In this document: piece by piece, positions 49,573-59,059 of the stretch | How positions within the stretch are numbered: the first letter of the stretch is position 1 | Layout of the letters: every line of letters begins with the position of its first letter | Source of the DNA: Collybia mongolica | Lineage: Eukaryota; Basidiomycota; Agaricomycetes; Agaricales; Clitocybaceae | Assembly: GCA_013420905.1 (NCBI GenBank) | Contig: JAAXNY010000001.1 | Span: forward strand, 6,696,001-6,760,000 | DNA length: 64,000 nt | Reading direction: 5' to 3' | The notes under the pieces: model-generated | Seen by the model: the letters and a program-made list of their open reading frames with translations, nothing else | Database searches by the model: none | Told to the model about the DNA's origin: nothing | Position numbers and translations under genes: made by a program

Positions 49573-50865
49573 ACCATGTCCATTGATGATGGCTTGAACA
49601 TGTGCACTAGGGTGATGTTTATGAGAAGGGCATACAACATTGTCAACAGGTGGGGAACTTGGGTGGATGGACCAGGGGTAGGAGCAGGAGTTGGCACAGG
49701 AGGGGCATCAGCAAATGGCATGGCAGAACCAGTATCCTCTCCCTTGGGATGTTCTGCAGATGCCCTAGTCTTGTCATAGTAGACATTGCACTTGACAGTG
49801 ACTGATTGTGAATCCAGCCAATAGATGTGGAAACCATTGCTATGGTCATCAATGCCAATTCATTGGCCCTCATGAACATGTCCCTCCAACTTATCCCCCT
49901 TCTCAATGCATACCCACACCTTCTCTCCCCACTTGCAAACTTCTCAAAGGTCGGGCTTGCATTTGTAAACAGCTTTGTAGGGAGTCATCCCAGCCACAGC
50001 CTTCATCACAGTGCAATTCATCAACCAAACAACATGCCATGCAGCCTCACCCCACAGGAATTTTGGGAGGCTGCTAGCATGCAAAAAGTGCAAATGTATT
50101 CAACAATTGTACAATTACGACACTCTGTATGTCATTATGCTGCAGGGTGTTGTGGATGGTCAACTTCTGGGTGGTGCCATGCTTCTTGAGATGAACAACA
50201 AAGGCCTTCCCCATGTACTCACCACCATGGTTGGAATGAAAGGTTTTGATACACATGCCGAGGGCAGTCTCACACCACACCTTGAAGTCTTTGTAGGACT
50301 GGAAGGTTTTGGCCTTCTTGCAAAGAAGGTTGAGGGAGTAGTAGAGTCTTCTGCCCTTTATAGCAACTGGTGCAGGTCCCCACAAGTCAGGGTGGACCTC
50401 ACCTCCAAATTCCATCACTTGCTTGCCTGTGTGAGCCTTGCGGATGGGTTTTCTTGTTGCTTTGGTGTAGACACACAACTCGCAGAAGGCCAGGTTGCTG
50501 CTAGGAGAGGTTTTGAGATGAACACCAGTTACAAAACCTTGGTCAACTAGCCTCTTCATGACTTTGGGGGTGATATGGCCCATATGCCAATGGAACTGGT
50601 CAAGGCTGATTACCTCAACCACAGCATTGGCCTCTTCAGGTTCATGCTGAACCCAGTATAGGCCATGTTGGGATTTTGCAACCTCACCAACTTGATTTCC
50701 ATCAGGAGCATGAATCATGCACTTTCCACCACCAAAAGTGCCAGAGAAACCATTGTCATCAAGACAGCTAATGGATATGAGGATGTAGCCCACCTCAGGG
50801 GAATACAACACCTCAGTGAGCCTTAGCTGGGAGACATCAGTGCCATTTGGGATGTTGATCACCAT
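49573..50865 (-). pseudogene. Copia integrase, frameshifted
   Basis: The zinc-binding HHCC region is seen as FHWHMGHITPKVMKRL with FCELCVYTKATRKP. The core has VHPDLWGPAPVAIKGRR and TFHSNHGGEYMGKAF (catalytic Asp changed to Asn in the second motif, as I read it). After NTLQHNDI the frame shifts; an adjacent frame continues with weak similarity (NCTIVE). The linker to RT (49573-50073) is scrambled by stops. Not functional. Confidence 0.8.
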
Positions 50866-51614
50866 CTCCCCCTTGCCAATAGCATTAAACTTTTACTTGT
50901 TGGCAGCTCAAACAGGCTTTGGTGTAATTGTGGTATAATTCTCAAAGTCTTCCTGGTACAGGGACATGTGACAGGAGCACCCTGAGCCATAGACTTCAAC
51001 ATGAGGGGCATCATTGGCATTGTTGCCAGCATCAATGTTTTCTGCAACATCCTCAGTGGCTACATCTGAGTCTGAGTCAACACCAGTGAGCAAGCTAATC
51101 TCACTCCAGCTGGTCTCAGATAACTCCTTGGAGTCCCTGCCACAATCTGATATGGTCTCCCTGGATGCTTCCCCAGCATGGGGTGGTCCACCATCATCAT
51201 CATTATCACTGTCCCAGTCTGGATTGGACAACTCATACAATCCAGGCATCTGCCCATTGGACTCATCCTTGGAGTCAGATACAGGCTGTAATTCAGGCAT
51301 TGACCTGTCCATATCCCAGCCAGACATGTCTGTCAATGCTGTTGATACGGAGTTGCAGTCCAAGTTGGATTCCATTGTGAAGGCACAATCCTCACTATTG
51401 GAGCCAGAGTCCTCAATGGCAGCATTAGTGGAGCTGCTTGCCTTCGAAGAACCCTTCTTGTCACTACCAGACAACTTTGCAGGCTTGGGGCACTTGTCCC
51501 AGAAGTGTCCTTTATTGCCACAGTTCCAACATTCTCCATAGGGAGTTACAGCTCCTCCCTGACAAGACAGATAAAGCCTTGACCTTGGCTTTTGACTTCA
51601 AGCTTCCAGCATGG
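50866..51614 (-). pseudogene. Copia gag C-terminus and protease region
   Basis: A zinc knuckle CWNCGNKGHFWDKC is followed by KPAKLSGSDKKGSSK, a long acidic linker and the protease motif, read here as VYGSGCSCHMS. The expected motif starts DSGCS, so the catalytic Asp seems changed to Gly. The upstream end abuts the solo LTR. Confidence 0.75.
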
Positions 51615-52843
51615 TGATAGGGCCCAAAATTGTTTGCACTTGTACAGTCAACAAGTAAGGCTATTGGTATCATTTCTAATAATCAAGTAAATAGTAATAG
51701 AGGATTAGAGTTGAGCTCTGAGATGGCTAATCAGAGTGAACTAGTCTAATGATTAATACACTATCAGTACAGAGGACTATGAGTATGGGATATTATTAGT
51801 TCTATTCACCATGCCTGGTTACAACCTCTGTATCTTAAACCATAAGTAACCATTGTAGTATGATATCATTAGTCTAGGGATCATCATTAATGGGAGAAGT
51901 AATTGTAAATTCAGGACTTGCACAACCCAAGGCCAGAGTCTAATCAGGGGCACTTGGTGTTAACTATCAGAAAGATGGGATACCATAAATAACAACTGGA
52001 ACAATCAGGAGAAGTAAAAGACAGAGCTGTGCTGTTTTAAAATAACCAAGCATGCTGCCAAACATTGATAAGAGTTTAGCTAGCTCTCCTGATATTGGCC
52101 AAGTAATAAGTAATGACATAATCGGCATGTATGGCATATGTGCCAAGTCATAGAGAACAAGTCAGCATCAAAACACAAGCCCTTGGTGCAGAAAGGTCTT
52201 GTTCCACATAGAATTACAATCTTATTATAATATTAAGCTTGTACACTATAAATAGACTGTAGATAGGTAGTGCAGGGGTAAGGAATCTTGCCCCCACTTC
52301 ACATTACTATAGGATATACAAATCATATTTGTGAAACACTATTGCATGCACAAATTAAGGATCAGATTGCTTCAATTGTCTTGGTTAGATTTGTCTCAAA
52401 GCACTTGGCTAAAGAGATCACAGAATTGAAGAGTTCAGTTCACTTGGAACTTAGTACTTGTATTGTCCATTGGAGTTATTAGGCACTTGGCCTTTGGTGC
52501 ACTTGGCACTTTTGTTTTAAAAGTCACTTGGACTTATTGATCCATTTGGGATTGATAATAATTGAACATACACTTGGTACTCAGTCTACTGAATTGAAAG
52601 ATATTATAAAATATACCTAAGGTCTAAACACTTGTGTTAAGACTTTGTCTGAATTAAACCTGTCAAGAGATCAGTGAAAAGGCCTTGACTAGCACTATTA
52701 AAAACTTAGTGCTTTCATGCACTCGAACCTGGACTCAAATCACCTACTGTTTGTGTGTTGATTGTTAGATTTGGTGTGTGTGTGTGTGTAAGAGATTACA
52801 TTTCATAGCATCAGCATGCTTATAGCCCAGGAGCCCCCTTTCA
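51615..52843 (+). repeat. Solo gypsy LTR inserted in copia gag
   Basis: It matches the intact 5' LTR at 54664-55879 from TGATAGGG to CCCCCTTTCA, including the TATAAATA box at 52247-52254. Differences are mostly CG in the intact copy against CA or TG here. No internal gypsy sequence is left, so it fits LTR-LTR recombination. Flanking 5-mers (CATGG, ACAGT) do not match, so no target duplication is visible. Confidence 0.9.
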
Positions 52844-53539
52844 ACAGTGCAACTTGCATTGAGTGATAATACATTTGGACTCCTCAACAATCAGAGTGAT
52901 CAAGATGTCAGGGTGAATGGCTTTAATAGCATGGCTTCCATTGAGCTGGGCAGTGAATCAAGAGAGGTGCTGAGGTAAGGAATTAATGATAGTGGAATGA
53001 TAATCTTTGATGTTAATGGTGACACCATAGGTAGTGAGCTTCTCCTTTTCAGTGCATAACAATTCTATAAAAGCACAAACATTGCCCTTATCAGGGCACT
53101 TCATGTTCAGGAACTTTGTCTTCAAGTCCGTCTGTGTGTAGACTCCCTTCTTGGTGTACTTGGTGACAATAGCATCCCAATGGTCCTTGACGAGAACTTT
53201 GCCATGGATGAGAATCATGGTAGAGTCAGGGATTTTTTGAGTGAGGAGGGATTTTGCAATACACTCGTTTTTGGTCCACAAGGCATGAGCAGCCATCTTG
53301 TCAGCTGATGAAGATGACTTCAACATGGGGCACAGCAATGTGCCATTGAAGTGGCCCCAGTACCCTTTAGCCTTGAGAGCATCTTTGAACTGCATGTTAA
53401 ACATAGTCCAGTTCAGCCCAGTGGCCTCAAGCTTGGGTATGGTGGAAGGAAGAATGCTGGTGGTGAGAGAATGCAAAGAAGACAACATGGTTATGATAGG
53501 GATAGGAGATGTGGTAGTAGCAGCAATGTCAGGGCCCAT
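52844..53539 (-). pseudogene. Copia gag N-terminal part
   Basis: ATG at 53539 (MGPDIAATTTSPIPI) sits 5 nt after the 5' LTR, inside the primer-binding site. Gag similarity includes LEATGLNWTMFNMQFKDAL, AKGYWGHFNGT and TKYTKKGVYTQTDLKTKF. A TGA (from likely CGA) after SLPQHLS ends the frame near 52958; similarity continues past it until the solo LTR. Confidence 0.8.
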
Positions 53540-53543
53540 AACC
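53529..53543 (-). promoter_or_regulatory. Copia primer-binding site, initiator tRNA-Met anticodon arm
   Basis: GGTTATGGGCCCTGA directly follows the 5' LTR. It complements the anticodon arm of eukaryotic initiator tRNA-Met (GGGC-CAU-AACC type), the half-tRNA primer known from Drosophila copia, rather than a 3' CCA end. Confidence 0.75.
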
Positions 53544-53922
53544 TGTAAGGATCTAGATACAAAGTAAGTCTCAGATGTGCACATGAATGTGAGAGCAGCA
53601 GGTAATATATATTTACCTAGACACAAAGTAAGTCTAGAAATGGGTCAAGTAAGTAATGAGAGTGTAAGTAAGCAAAGGGGAATATTCACCTCAGATGTGT
53701 GCATGATTGTGAGAGCAGCAGCTGAGGTGAGATGACAAAAAAGAGCAGGTATTTCTACAAAAGGGATAGGGGTTTTTAGGGAGGTAATGGAACTGACGGG
53801 AACTATATGGAATGAGGGTAAAGATTGTAGAGTATGGATATGAAATAGAGAGGTAATGCACACATGGTATGGCCTTGTGTGTGGCTTGGTGTTCAGGTGT
53901 TGGCACCCTTGCTAATCCAACA
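53544..53922 (-). repeat. Copia 5' LTR (379 bp)
   Basis: Aligns with 47324-47697; the main difference is a 10-bp extra segment (GACGGGAACT region near 53790). Ends are TG...CA on both strands. Confidence 0.9.
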
Positions 53923-53927
53923 GTTCA
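53923..53927. repeat. Target-site duplication of the copia element (right)
   Basis: GTTCA, identical to 47319-47323. Confidence 0.85.
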
Positions 53928-54663
53928 CAGCCATGATTATAAGTATCTGAGTATTGAGTTGAGATCAATCATTGCTCAAGGTTTTCTGTTATCTTATTGT
54001 GACAAATTGTTTTATTTATTTATTCAAATTGTATACTATTCATTATTAATAGGAGGCAAAAAATGTGCACCCACCAAGTTCAAATGGTTGCAGGGAGGAT
54101 CATTATGTAATACTAATACCTTTGGCATGGATAACTGCTAGGCAAGACTGGCATTCTTAGTGAGGAGACAAGTGGTCCTGAGTCTACAAATGTGGTCACA
54201 TGGTTACAAAGCACGTGACCAGGTCACAATACCGTTGCCACACCTTTGTTGATCATCTTCAACCACATCAGCAATGCCCACCAAACTGCCCAATGTCAAT
54301 GTGTGAACACCAAAACCAAACACATAGCCCCCCAAGCACCAGAAGCTCCCAGAGACACACAAAAGGCAAACAAGAACACACAAAATGGCACACACACACC
54401 TAGGGGAGTGGGGCGAAGGGTGGACAAGGATGTGGAACGAGGGGATGACAAGGAAAGGGCACCCTGAGGGGCAAAGGGAGGTGAGTCATCGCAAAATACT
54501 ACTCACATACACACTCACTATGCAGCACAACCCCCCCAGGAAAGCCTCAGGAATCCGAGATGTGCAATGGATGCAGAGGACGGATGCTGAAGGACACAGA
54601 CGAGGGGCACAGATGCAGGCTACTGACAACGTACACAGACATTGACATGGACACAGATACCGC
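53928..54663. other. Old repeat remnant and unassigned sequence
   Basis: 53928 to about 54160 is CpG-poor and would be continuous with 47160-47323 before the copia insertion. 54161-54663 is rich in CA/CACA runs and holds no supported gene. The last bases before 54664 form the left flank of the gypsy element. Confidence 0.4.
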
Positions 54664-55879
54664 TGATAGGGCCCGAAATTGTTTGCACTTGTAAAGTCGA
54701 CAAGTAAGGCTATTAGTATCATTTCTAATAACCAAGTAAACGGTAATAAAGGATTAGAGTCGAGCTCCAAGACGGCTAATCAGAGTGAACTAGTCTAATG
54801 GATAATACACTATCAGTACAGAGGACTATGAGTACGGTCTATTATTAGTCCTATTCACCATGCCCGGTTACAACCTCGGTGTCTTAGTTCATAAGTAACC
54901 GTTGTAGTATGATATCATTAGTCCGGGGATCATCATTAATAGGAGAAGTAATTGTAAATTCGGGACTTGCACAACCTGATCCTAGTCAGGGGTACTTGGT
55001 GTTAACTACCGGAAGCGGCGGGACCCCGTGAATAGCAACCAGGACAATCAGGAGGAGTAAATGACAGTGCCGCGCTGTTTTAAATAACGGAGCGCGCGGT
55101 CGCGACTTGATAAGAGTTTAGCCAGCTCTTTCAATATTTGATAAGTAACCAGTAAACGACATAATTGGCACGCGTGGCGCGCGCGCCAAGCTGTAGTAGA
55201 CGCGTCGGTATTGAATACAGATCCTTGGCGCGCGGGAGCGCGGTTCCGTGTAAAATTTACAATTCCGTATGATATTTAGTTTGTACACTATAAATAGACT
55301 GTAGATAAGTAGCGCTAAGGCAAGGAATCTTGCCCCCACTTCGCGCGACTATAGAGTATACAAATCACATTTGTTAAAACACTATTGCGTGCCCGAATTA
55401 AGGATCAGATTGCTTCAACGTGTCTTGATTGGAATTGATTGGAGAACCACAGAATTAAAGAAACTTAGTTCACTTGGAACTTAGTACCGTATTGTCCATT
55501 GGAATTACTAGGCACTTGGCCTTAGTGCACTTGGCACTGTATTGTTTGATAAGTCGCTTGGACTTATAGATCCGCTTGGGATCACTAATAATTGAACGTA
55601 CACTTGGTACTCAGTCTATTGGATCGAGAGATATTATAAATATACCTAGCAGGTTTTTGAACCTGTGTTGAAGCTTTTGTCTAAATCAAACCCGTTGAGA
55701 GATCATTGGAAAGGGCTTTGGCTAGTACTATTCAAAGCTTAGTGCTTCTAAGCACTTGAACCCGAACTCAAAACAGGCGATTCCTACTGTTCGTGTGTTG
55801 ATTGTTAGGTTTGGTGTGTGTGTGTGAGGGATTACATTTCATAGCATCAGCGCACTTATAGCCCAGGAGCCCCCTTTCA
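54664..55879 (+). repeat. Gypsy 5' LTR (1216 bp)
   Basis: Starts TGATAGGGCCCG and ends CCCCCTTTCA, matching the solo LTR at 51615-52843. A TG/GTGTGT run lies near the 3' end. Confidence 0.92.
55289..55296 (+). promoter_or_regulatory. TATA box of the gypsy LTR
   Basis: TATAAATA, conserved in the solo LTR copy although the surroundings have mutated. It is the likely start region of the genomic RNA. Confidence 0.7.
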
Positions 55880-55881
55880 TC

Positions 55882-55898
55882 TGGAGCCCACCGCGAGG
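55882..55898 (+). promoter_or_regulatory. Gypsy primer-binding site
   Basis: TGGAGCCCACCGCGAGG begins 2 nt after the LTR. The TGG start fits pairing with a tRNA 3' CCA end. Which tRNA is not resolved from the window. Confidence 0.65.
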
Positions 55899-56336
55899 GT
55901 TCAGAGTTTTTGAATAGTCTAAAGAGAGCATCTTTCTTTGAAAAATATTATACCAAGACGAGTAACGTCGTCTACAAATTGAAGTAGAGCGGAGAAAGTT
56001 TAGTCAATCTGTCTCTAGAGCCACGCCCACAAGCCAGCTCGTCAAACAGACTAACTAATCAGCCACTTGCAAGACAAGTAGCTACAAAAACGCGGCAGAC
56101 TAAAAATTCGCAAAACGCTGGAGTAACAGAGTCGTTACCACCTCCTAGGCGAGCGCGCACATGAGGATCTTCACAACCAGCCTTTGGATCTTCAGGACCA
56201 AGGCAAGTATTTAGAACTCCAGAGCCCTTAGGAAACATATTGACTACTAGTAAACCAGTAGCGCGCGGAAGATCGTCCGTAGTAAACCCAGTAGCAAACC
56301 CGAACTCGTTTAGCTACTCAGAACCGTTCAGTAATC
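55899..56336 (+). other. Gypsy untranslated leader
   Basis: Between primer-binding site and gag start. Several stops in all frames; it should hold packaging signals, but none is identified. Confidence 0.6.
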
Positions 56337-57848
56337 ATGACTGAACCCCCTCGTAAATATATGCCCCAACCAGGCGTCCGTGATGCACCAGTATTCAAAG
56401 GAAAAGAGCCCACGGGTTTAATCCGGTTTCTGGAGCGAATGGAGGTCCTATGGAAGGAGTGTAACATTACAAATGATGAAGAAAAGAAGTTAATGTTAGG
56501 AAAATACGCAGACCTACAATCAGAGAATGAGTGGAGGGCATTAGACCACTATAAGACAGGCACTTGGACGGATTTCAAGACAGAGTTGATCTCTAGTTAT
56601 CCGGAAGCACTCGATCAAGTAGAAGGATCAGTAGCCAAGTTAGAAGCAGTGTGTCGCGCCAACCCACGTATTGGAGTAACCGATGAGGCCGCGCTGAAAA
56701 AGCTGAAGCGTGAATTCAAAGCAGAATCTATTAAACTCTTGGGAGTTAGGCCACCTATTATCTCTAACCGAGAATTAGTTACCAAGTTTTTGGGATGTCT
56801 AGACGAAGTCTTCAGATCCCAAGTACAAGGAAGGCTAACCCTGCTAGGGAATAATCAGTCTAATGCTACACAGGCAGGACAAGCCGTTGCTACAAACAAC
56901 CAAGCAGATCCTAATACTATTGCTGAAGCCGCCGCGCTCGCGCGACGAAAAGGGGATCAGTACGATCTGGAGGAAGTTATAGCAACTGCAATCAGCATTT
57001 CTGAAGGTGTAGCCAACATGAATATTCCAGACACAAATAGATCGTTTATAACGTCTGTAACAGCAACAGCAGCGCCCAAAATCAAAGTAGAGATGGATGA
57101 AATAAAACAACAAATAGTTAATTTGTTAGACCGTCTCCAAGTAAATGAGAAGAATACGAGGAGTGGATTCGAGGATGTAATGAAAGCGCTTCAACAAGCA
57201 ACTGTTCAGAACCATGCCGCGAATAGCGCACCCCAGCAACATCAGTATCAGAATCAGTACGGAAAGCCTAAAGAAGGACAACCGCAAAGACCAAATGCGT
57301 ATAAATGTCACTACTGTTTTACACCCGGACACTTCATAATGGCCTGTCCCGAGAAACAGAAACATTTTGAGGAAGGGAAAATAAAAACCAACGCAAATGG
57401 AGGAGTATGCTTACCAGACGGATCATATATTCCAAGAGAACCAGAAACGGTATCATTGAAAGATAAAGTGGAACACTTCCATTCAAAGAAGGTAGCAGCC
57501 CTTTATTACGGAGATGTCACGGAAGGACCCGCTCCAGGAGTATTGTCCGTTATGCAGTCACATAATGCAGTAGACAATAGTAACGACATTGGAACCTTGA
57601 AAGCCATAATGGCACAAATGGCACAATTTCAAGCGCAACAAATGTTAGGACAACAGAGCGCGCAAACTGCGTTGCCAGTACCGCCTCAGATGCAGAAACA
57701 GGAATATATAAATAATAACTATAATCCTACAGCAAAGAGCGCGCCGAATCCTGACATAGTAGCCTTACAAGCACAAATGAGTACTTTATTAGGGCAGGTA
57801 GCAGAACTCAATAACCAAAACAAGGTTAAAGAGTCGGGTTTCAATTAG
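56337..57848 (+). CDS. Gypsy Gag protein (503 aa)
   Basis: ATG at 56337 (MTEPPRKYMPQPGV). The capsid region includes IRFLERMEVLWKECNI and YKTGTWTDFKTELIS; a nucleocapsid zinc knuckle CHYCFTPGHFIMAC (CX2CX4HX4C) lies near residue 325. The C-terminal third is Gln-rich. The frame is open throughout. The last codons TCG GGT TTC AAT TAG contain the heptamer G GGT TTC (57836-57842) in the phase needed for -1 slippage into the protease frame. Confidence 0.92.
   Translation: MTEPPRKYMPQPGVRDAPVFKGKEPTGLIRFLERMEVLWKECNITNDEEKKLMLGKYADLQSENEWRALDHYKTGTWTDFKTELISSYPEALDQVEGSVAKLEAVCRANPRIGVTDEAALKKLKREFKAESIKLLGVRPPIISNRELVTKFLGCLDEVFRSQVQGRLTLLGNNQSNATQAGQAVATNNQADPNTIAEAAALARRKGDQYDLEEVIATAISISEGVANMNIPDTNRSFITSVTATAAPKIKVEMDEIKQQIVNLLDRLQVNEKNTRSGFEDVMKALQQATVQNHAANSAPQQHQYQNQYGKPKEGQPQRPNAYKCHYCFTPGHFIMACPEKQKHFEEGKIKTNANGGVCLPDGSYIPREPETVSLKDKVEHFHSKKVAALYYGDVTEGPAPGVLSVMQSHNAVDNSNDIGTLKAIMAQMAQFQAQQMLGQQSAQTALPVPPQMQKQEYINNNYNPTAKSAPNPDIVALQAQMSTLLGQVAELNNQNKVKESGFN
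57836..57842 (+). promoter_or_regulatory. Candidate -1 frameshift site, gag to protease
   Basis: G GGT TTC fits the X XXY YYZ rule in the gag phase, and the next frame is -1. The gag stop follows after one codon. A perfect 6-bp hairpin (GACCTA/TAGGTC, 57879-57894) stands 36 nt downstream. Confidence 0.6.
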
Positions 57849-57853
57849 GTCCG

Positions 57854-59059
57854 ATGAAGGAGGCTAAGGAACATGCTAGACCTACGACTAGGTCGCGTTC
57901 CAAGAGACAGCCAGAGGACCGAAATAAAAACAGAAATAGTCGTCAAGAAAGTAACGATTCGGAGAGTAGTCGGGATAGTAGCGAAGAGGAGTTGGTAGCG
58001 CCGTCTCCTAGGAAAAAGAAAGTAAAATTTGTTGAACCATCAGTAAAGTCTCCAGTACGAAAAGAATTACCCTACATCGATGTGCCCGTGGTACCCTACA
58101 TACCCCGGAGAACGGAACGCAACCCTGAACCAGTTGATCCGCTACCTAATTTTAACACTAAGCGCGGTCCGACTTATGAAACTAAGTCCCCGATAGAAGT
58201 AAAATTAAAAGGTGGCGATATAATTGCTAAAGTGTTAGACAACCCTATCACATTGACCACGGGAGAGTTAATGGGCTCGTCAAAAACCATTAGAGATGGG
58301 ATAAAGAATATTGTAACTGCCAGACGTAAGTCCCTCACCCAAAGGGACGCTAACTTGCAAATAAACGGAATAGATGAGGAAGACGTCTTACCCTTTGGAG
58401 GGGACTGGGAACTTGATGATAACTACTTACGGCATGACGCGCTACCAGTAGAGTCAATCCCATTCCAGTCTTTCTTCATCTCGGAGTATGACCGCGGCGG
58501 AATACCTAAGGGATCTATAATATGTGGAGACCCAGTCCTACAGTATTTAGAATCTTTACCAGCTGGGGAAGAGCCCAAACAGTTGTATGTAGCAAAAGAA
58601 TCGGCCTCTTTGCGCGCAGTATATCCAGTAATAAATGGGGCAGGAACGGAGGAATCTTTATTAGATGGGGGATCCCAAATAGTATCAATGGCTAAACAAA
58701 CGGCTTTAGACTTGGATATTTCATGGGATCCGGATGTTGTCATACACATGCAGAGTGCTAATAAACAAGTTGAGAAAACAGCGGGATTAGCGCGCAATGT
58801 TCCTTTCTTGTTTAATGACATGGCCATCTACCTCCAAGTACATATCATAAATTCACCCGCATACAAAGTATTGCTTGGGAGACTGTTTGATACACTCACG
58901 GAAAGTCAGATCAAAAATGCTCGGGACGGGGGACAAGTAGTCACTATCACGGACCCTAACACGGGACAAAGGTGTACTATCCCTACCCATGCAAAGGGAT
59001 CACCGCCTAAGCTGTTGAAAAGACAACCGGAGCAGGATTTTCGGCCTTCGATGAATTAA
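57854..59059 (+). CDS. Gypsy protease-containing ORF (401 aa)
   Basis: Open in the -1 frame relative to gag, from just before the gag stop. ATG at 57854 could also be used. The first third is basic and disordered (TTRSRSKRQPEDRNKN). A retroviral-type aspartic protease is suggested by GTEESLLDGGSQIVSMAKQ and VLLGRLFDTLTES. The catalytic motif reads DGG where D-S/T-G is usual; either a family variant or an inactivating change. The ORF ends at 59059, overlapping the pol frame by 49 nt, with G GAT TTT (59035-59041) in slippage phase. Confidence 0.85.
   Translation: MKEAKEHARPTTRSRSKRQPEDRNKNRNSRQESNDSESSRDSSEEELVAPSPRKKKVKFVEPSVKSPVRKELPYIDVPVVPYIPRRTERNPEPVDPLPNFNTKRGPTYETKSPIEVKLKGGDIIAKVLDNPITLTTGELMGSSKTIRDGIKNIVTARRKSLTQRDANLQINGIDEEDVLPFGGDWELDDNYLRHDALPVESIPFQSFFISEYDRGGIPKGSIICGDPVLQYLESLPAGEEPKQLYVAKESASLRAVYPVINGAGTEESLLDGGSQIVSMAKQTALDLDISWDPDVVIHMQSANKQVEKTAGLARNVPFLFNDMAIYLQVHIINSPAYKVLLGRLFDTLTESQIKNARDGGQVVTITDPNTGQRCTIPTHAKGSPPKLLKRQPEQDFRPSMN

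Larger units (their letters stand above)
47324..53922 (-). mobile_element. Ty1/copia retrotransposon, complete but decayed, minus strand
   Basis: Two LTRs (47324-47697 and 53544-53922), both TG...CA, flank gag, protease, integrase, reverse transcriptase and RNase H in copia order on the minus strand. The GTTCA target duplication shows a real insertion rather than a chimera. The element is almost CpG-free and has nonsense and frameshift changes throughout. It was itself hit twice: a poly(A)-tailed insert at 48986-49110 and a solo gypsy LTR at 51615-52843. Confidence 0.93.

Noticed and set aside
48237..50550. Plus-strand open frames across the copia element
   Set aside because: They are antisense shadows of RT and integrase, kept open by CpG and codon bias of the repeat.
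52770..52800. GTGTGT runs in the LTRs as CRISPR-like or telomeric repeats
   Set aside because: Simple GT repeats present in both LTR copies; nothing more.
57879..57894. Hairpin as the stimulator of the gag frameshift
   Set aside because: It is a perfect 6-bp stem but lies 36 nt from the heptamer, farther than usual stimulators; kept only as a note.
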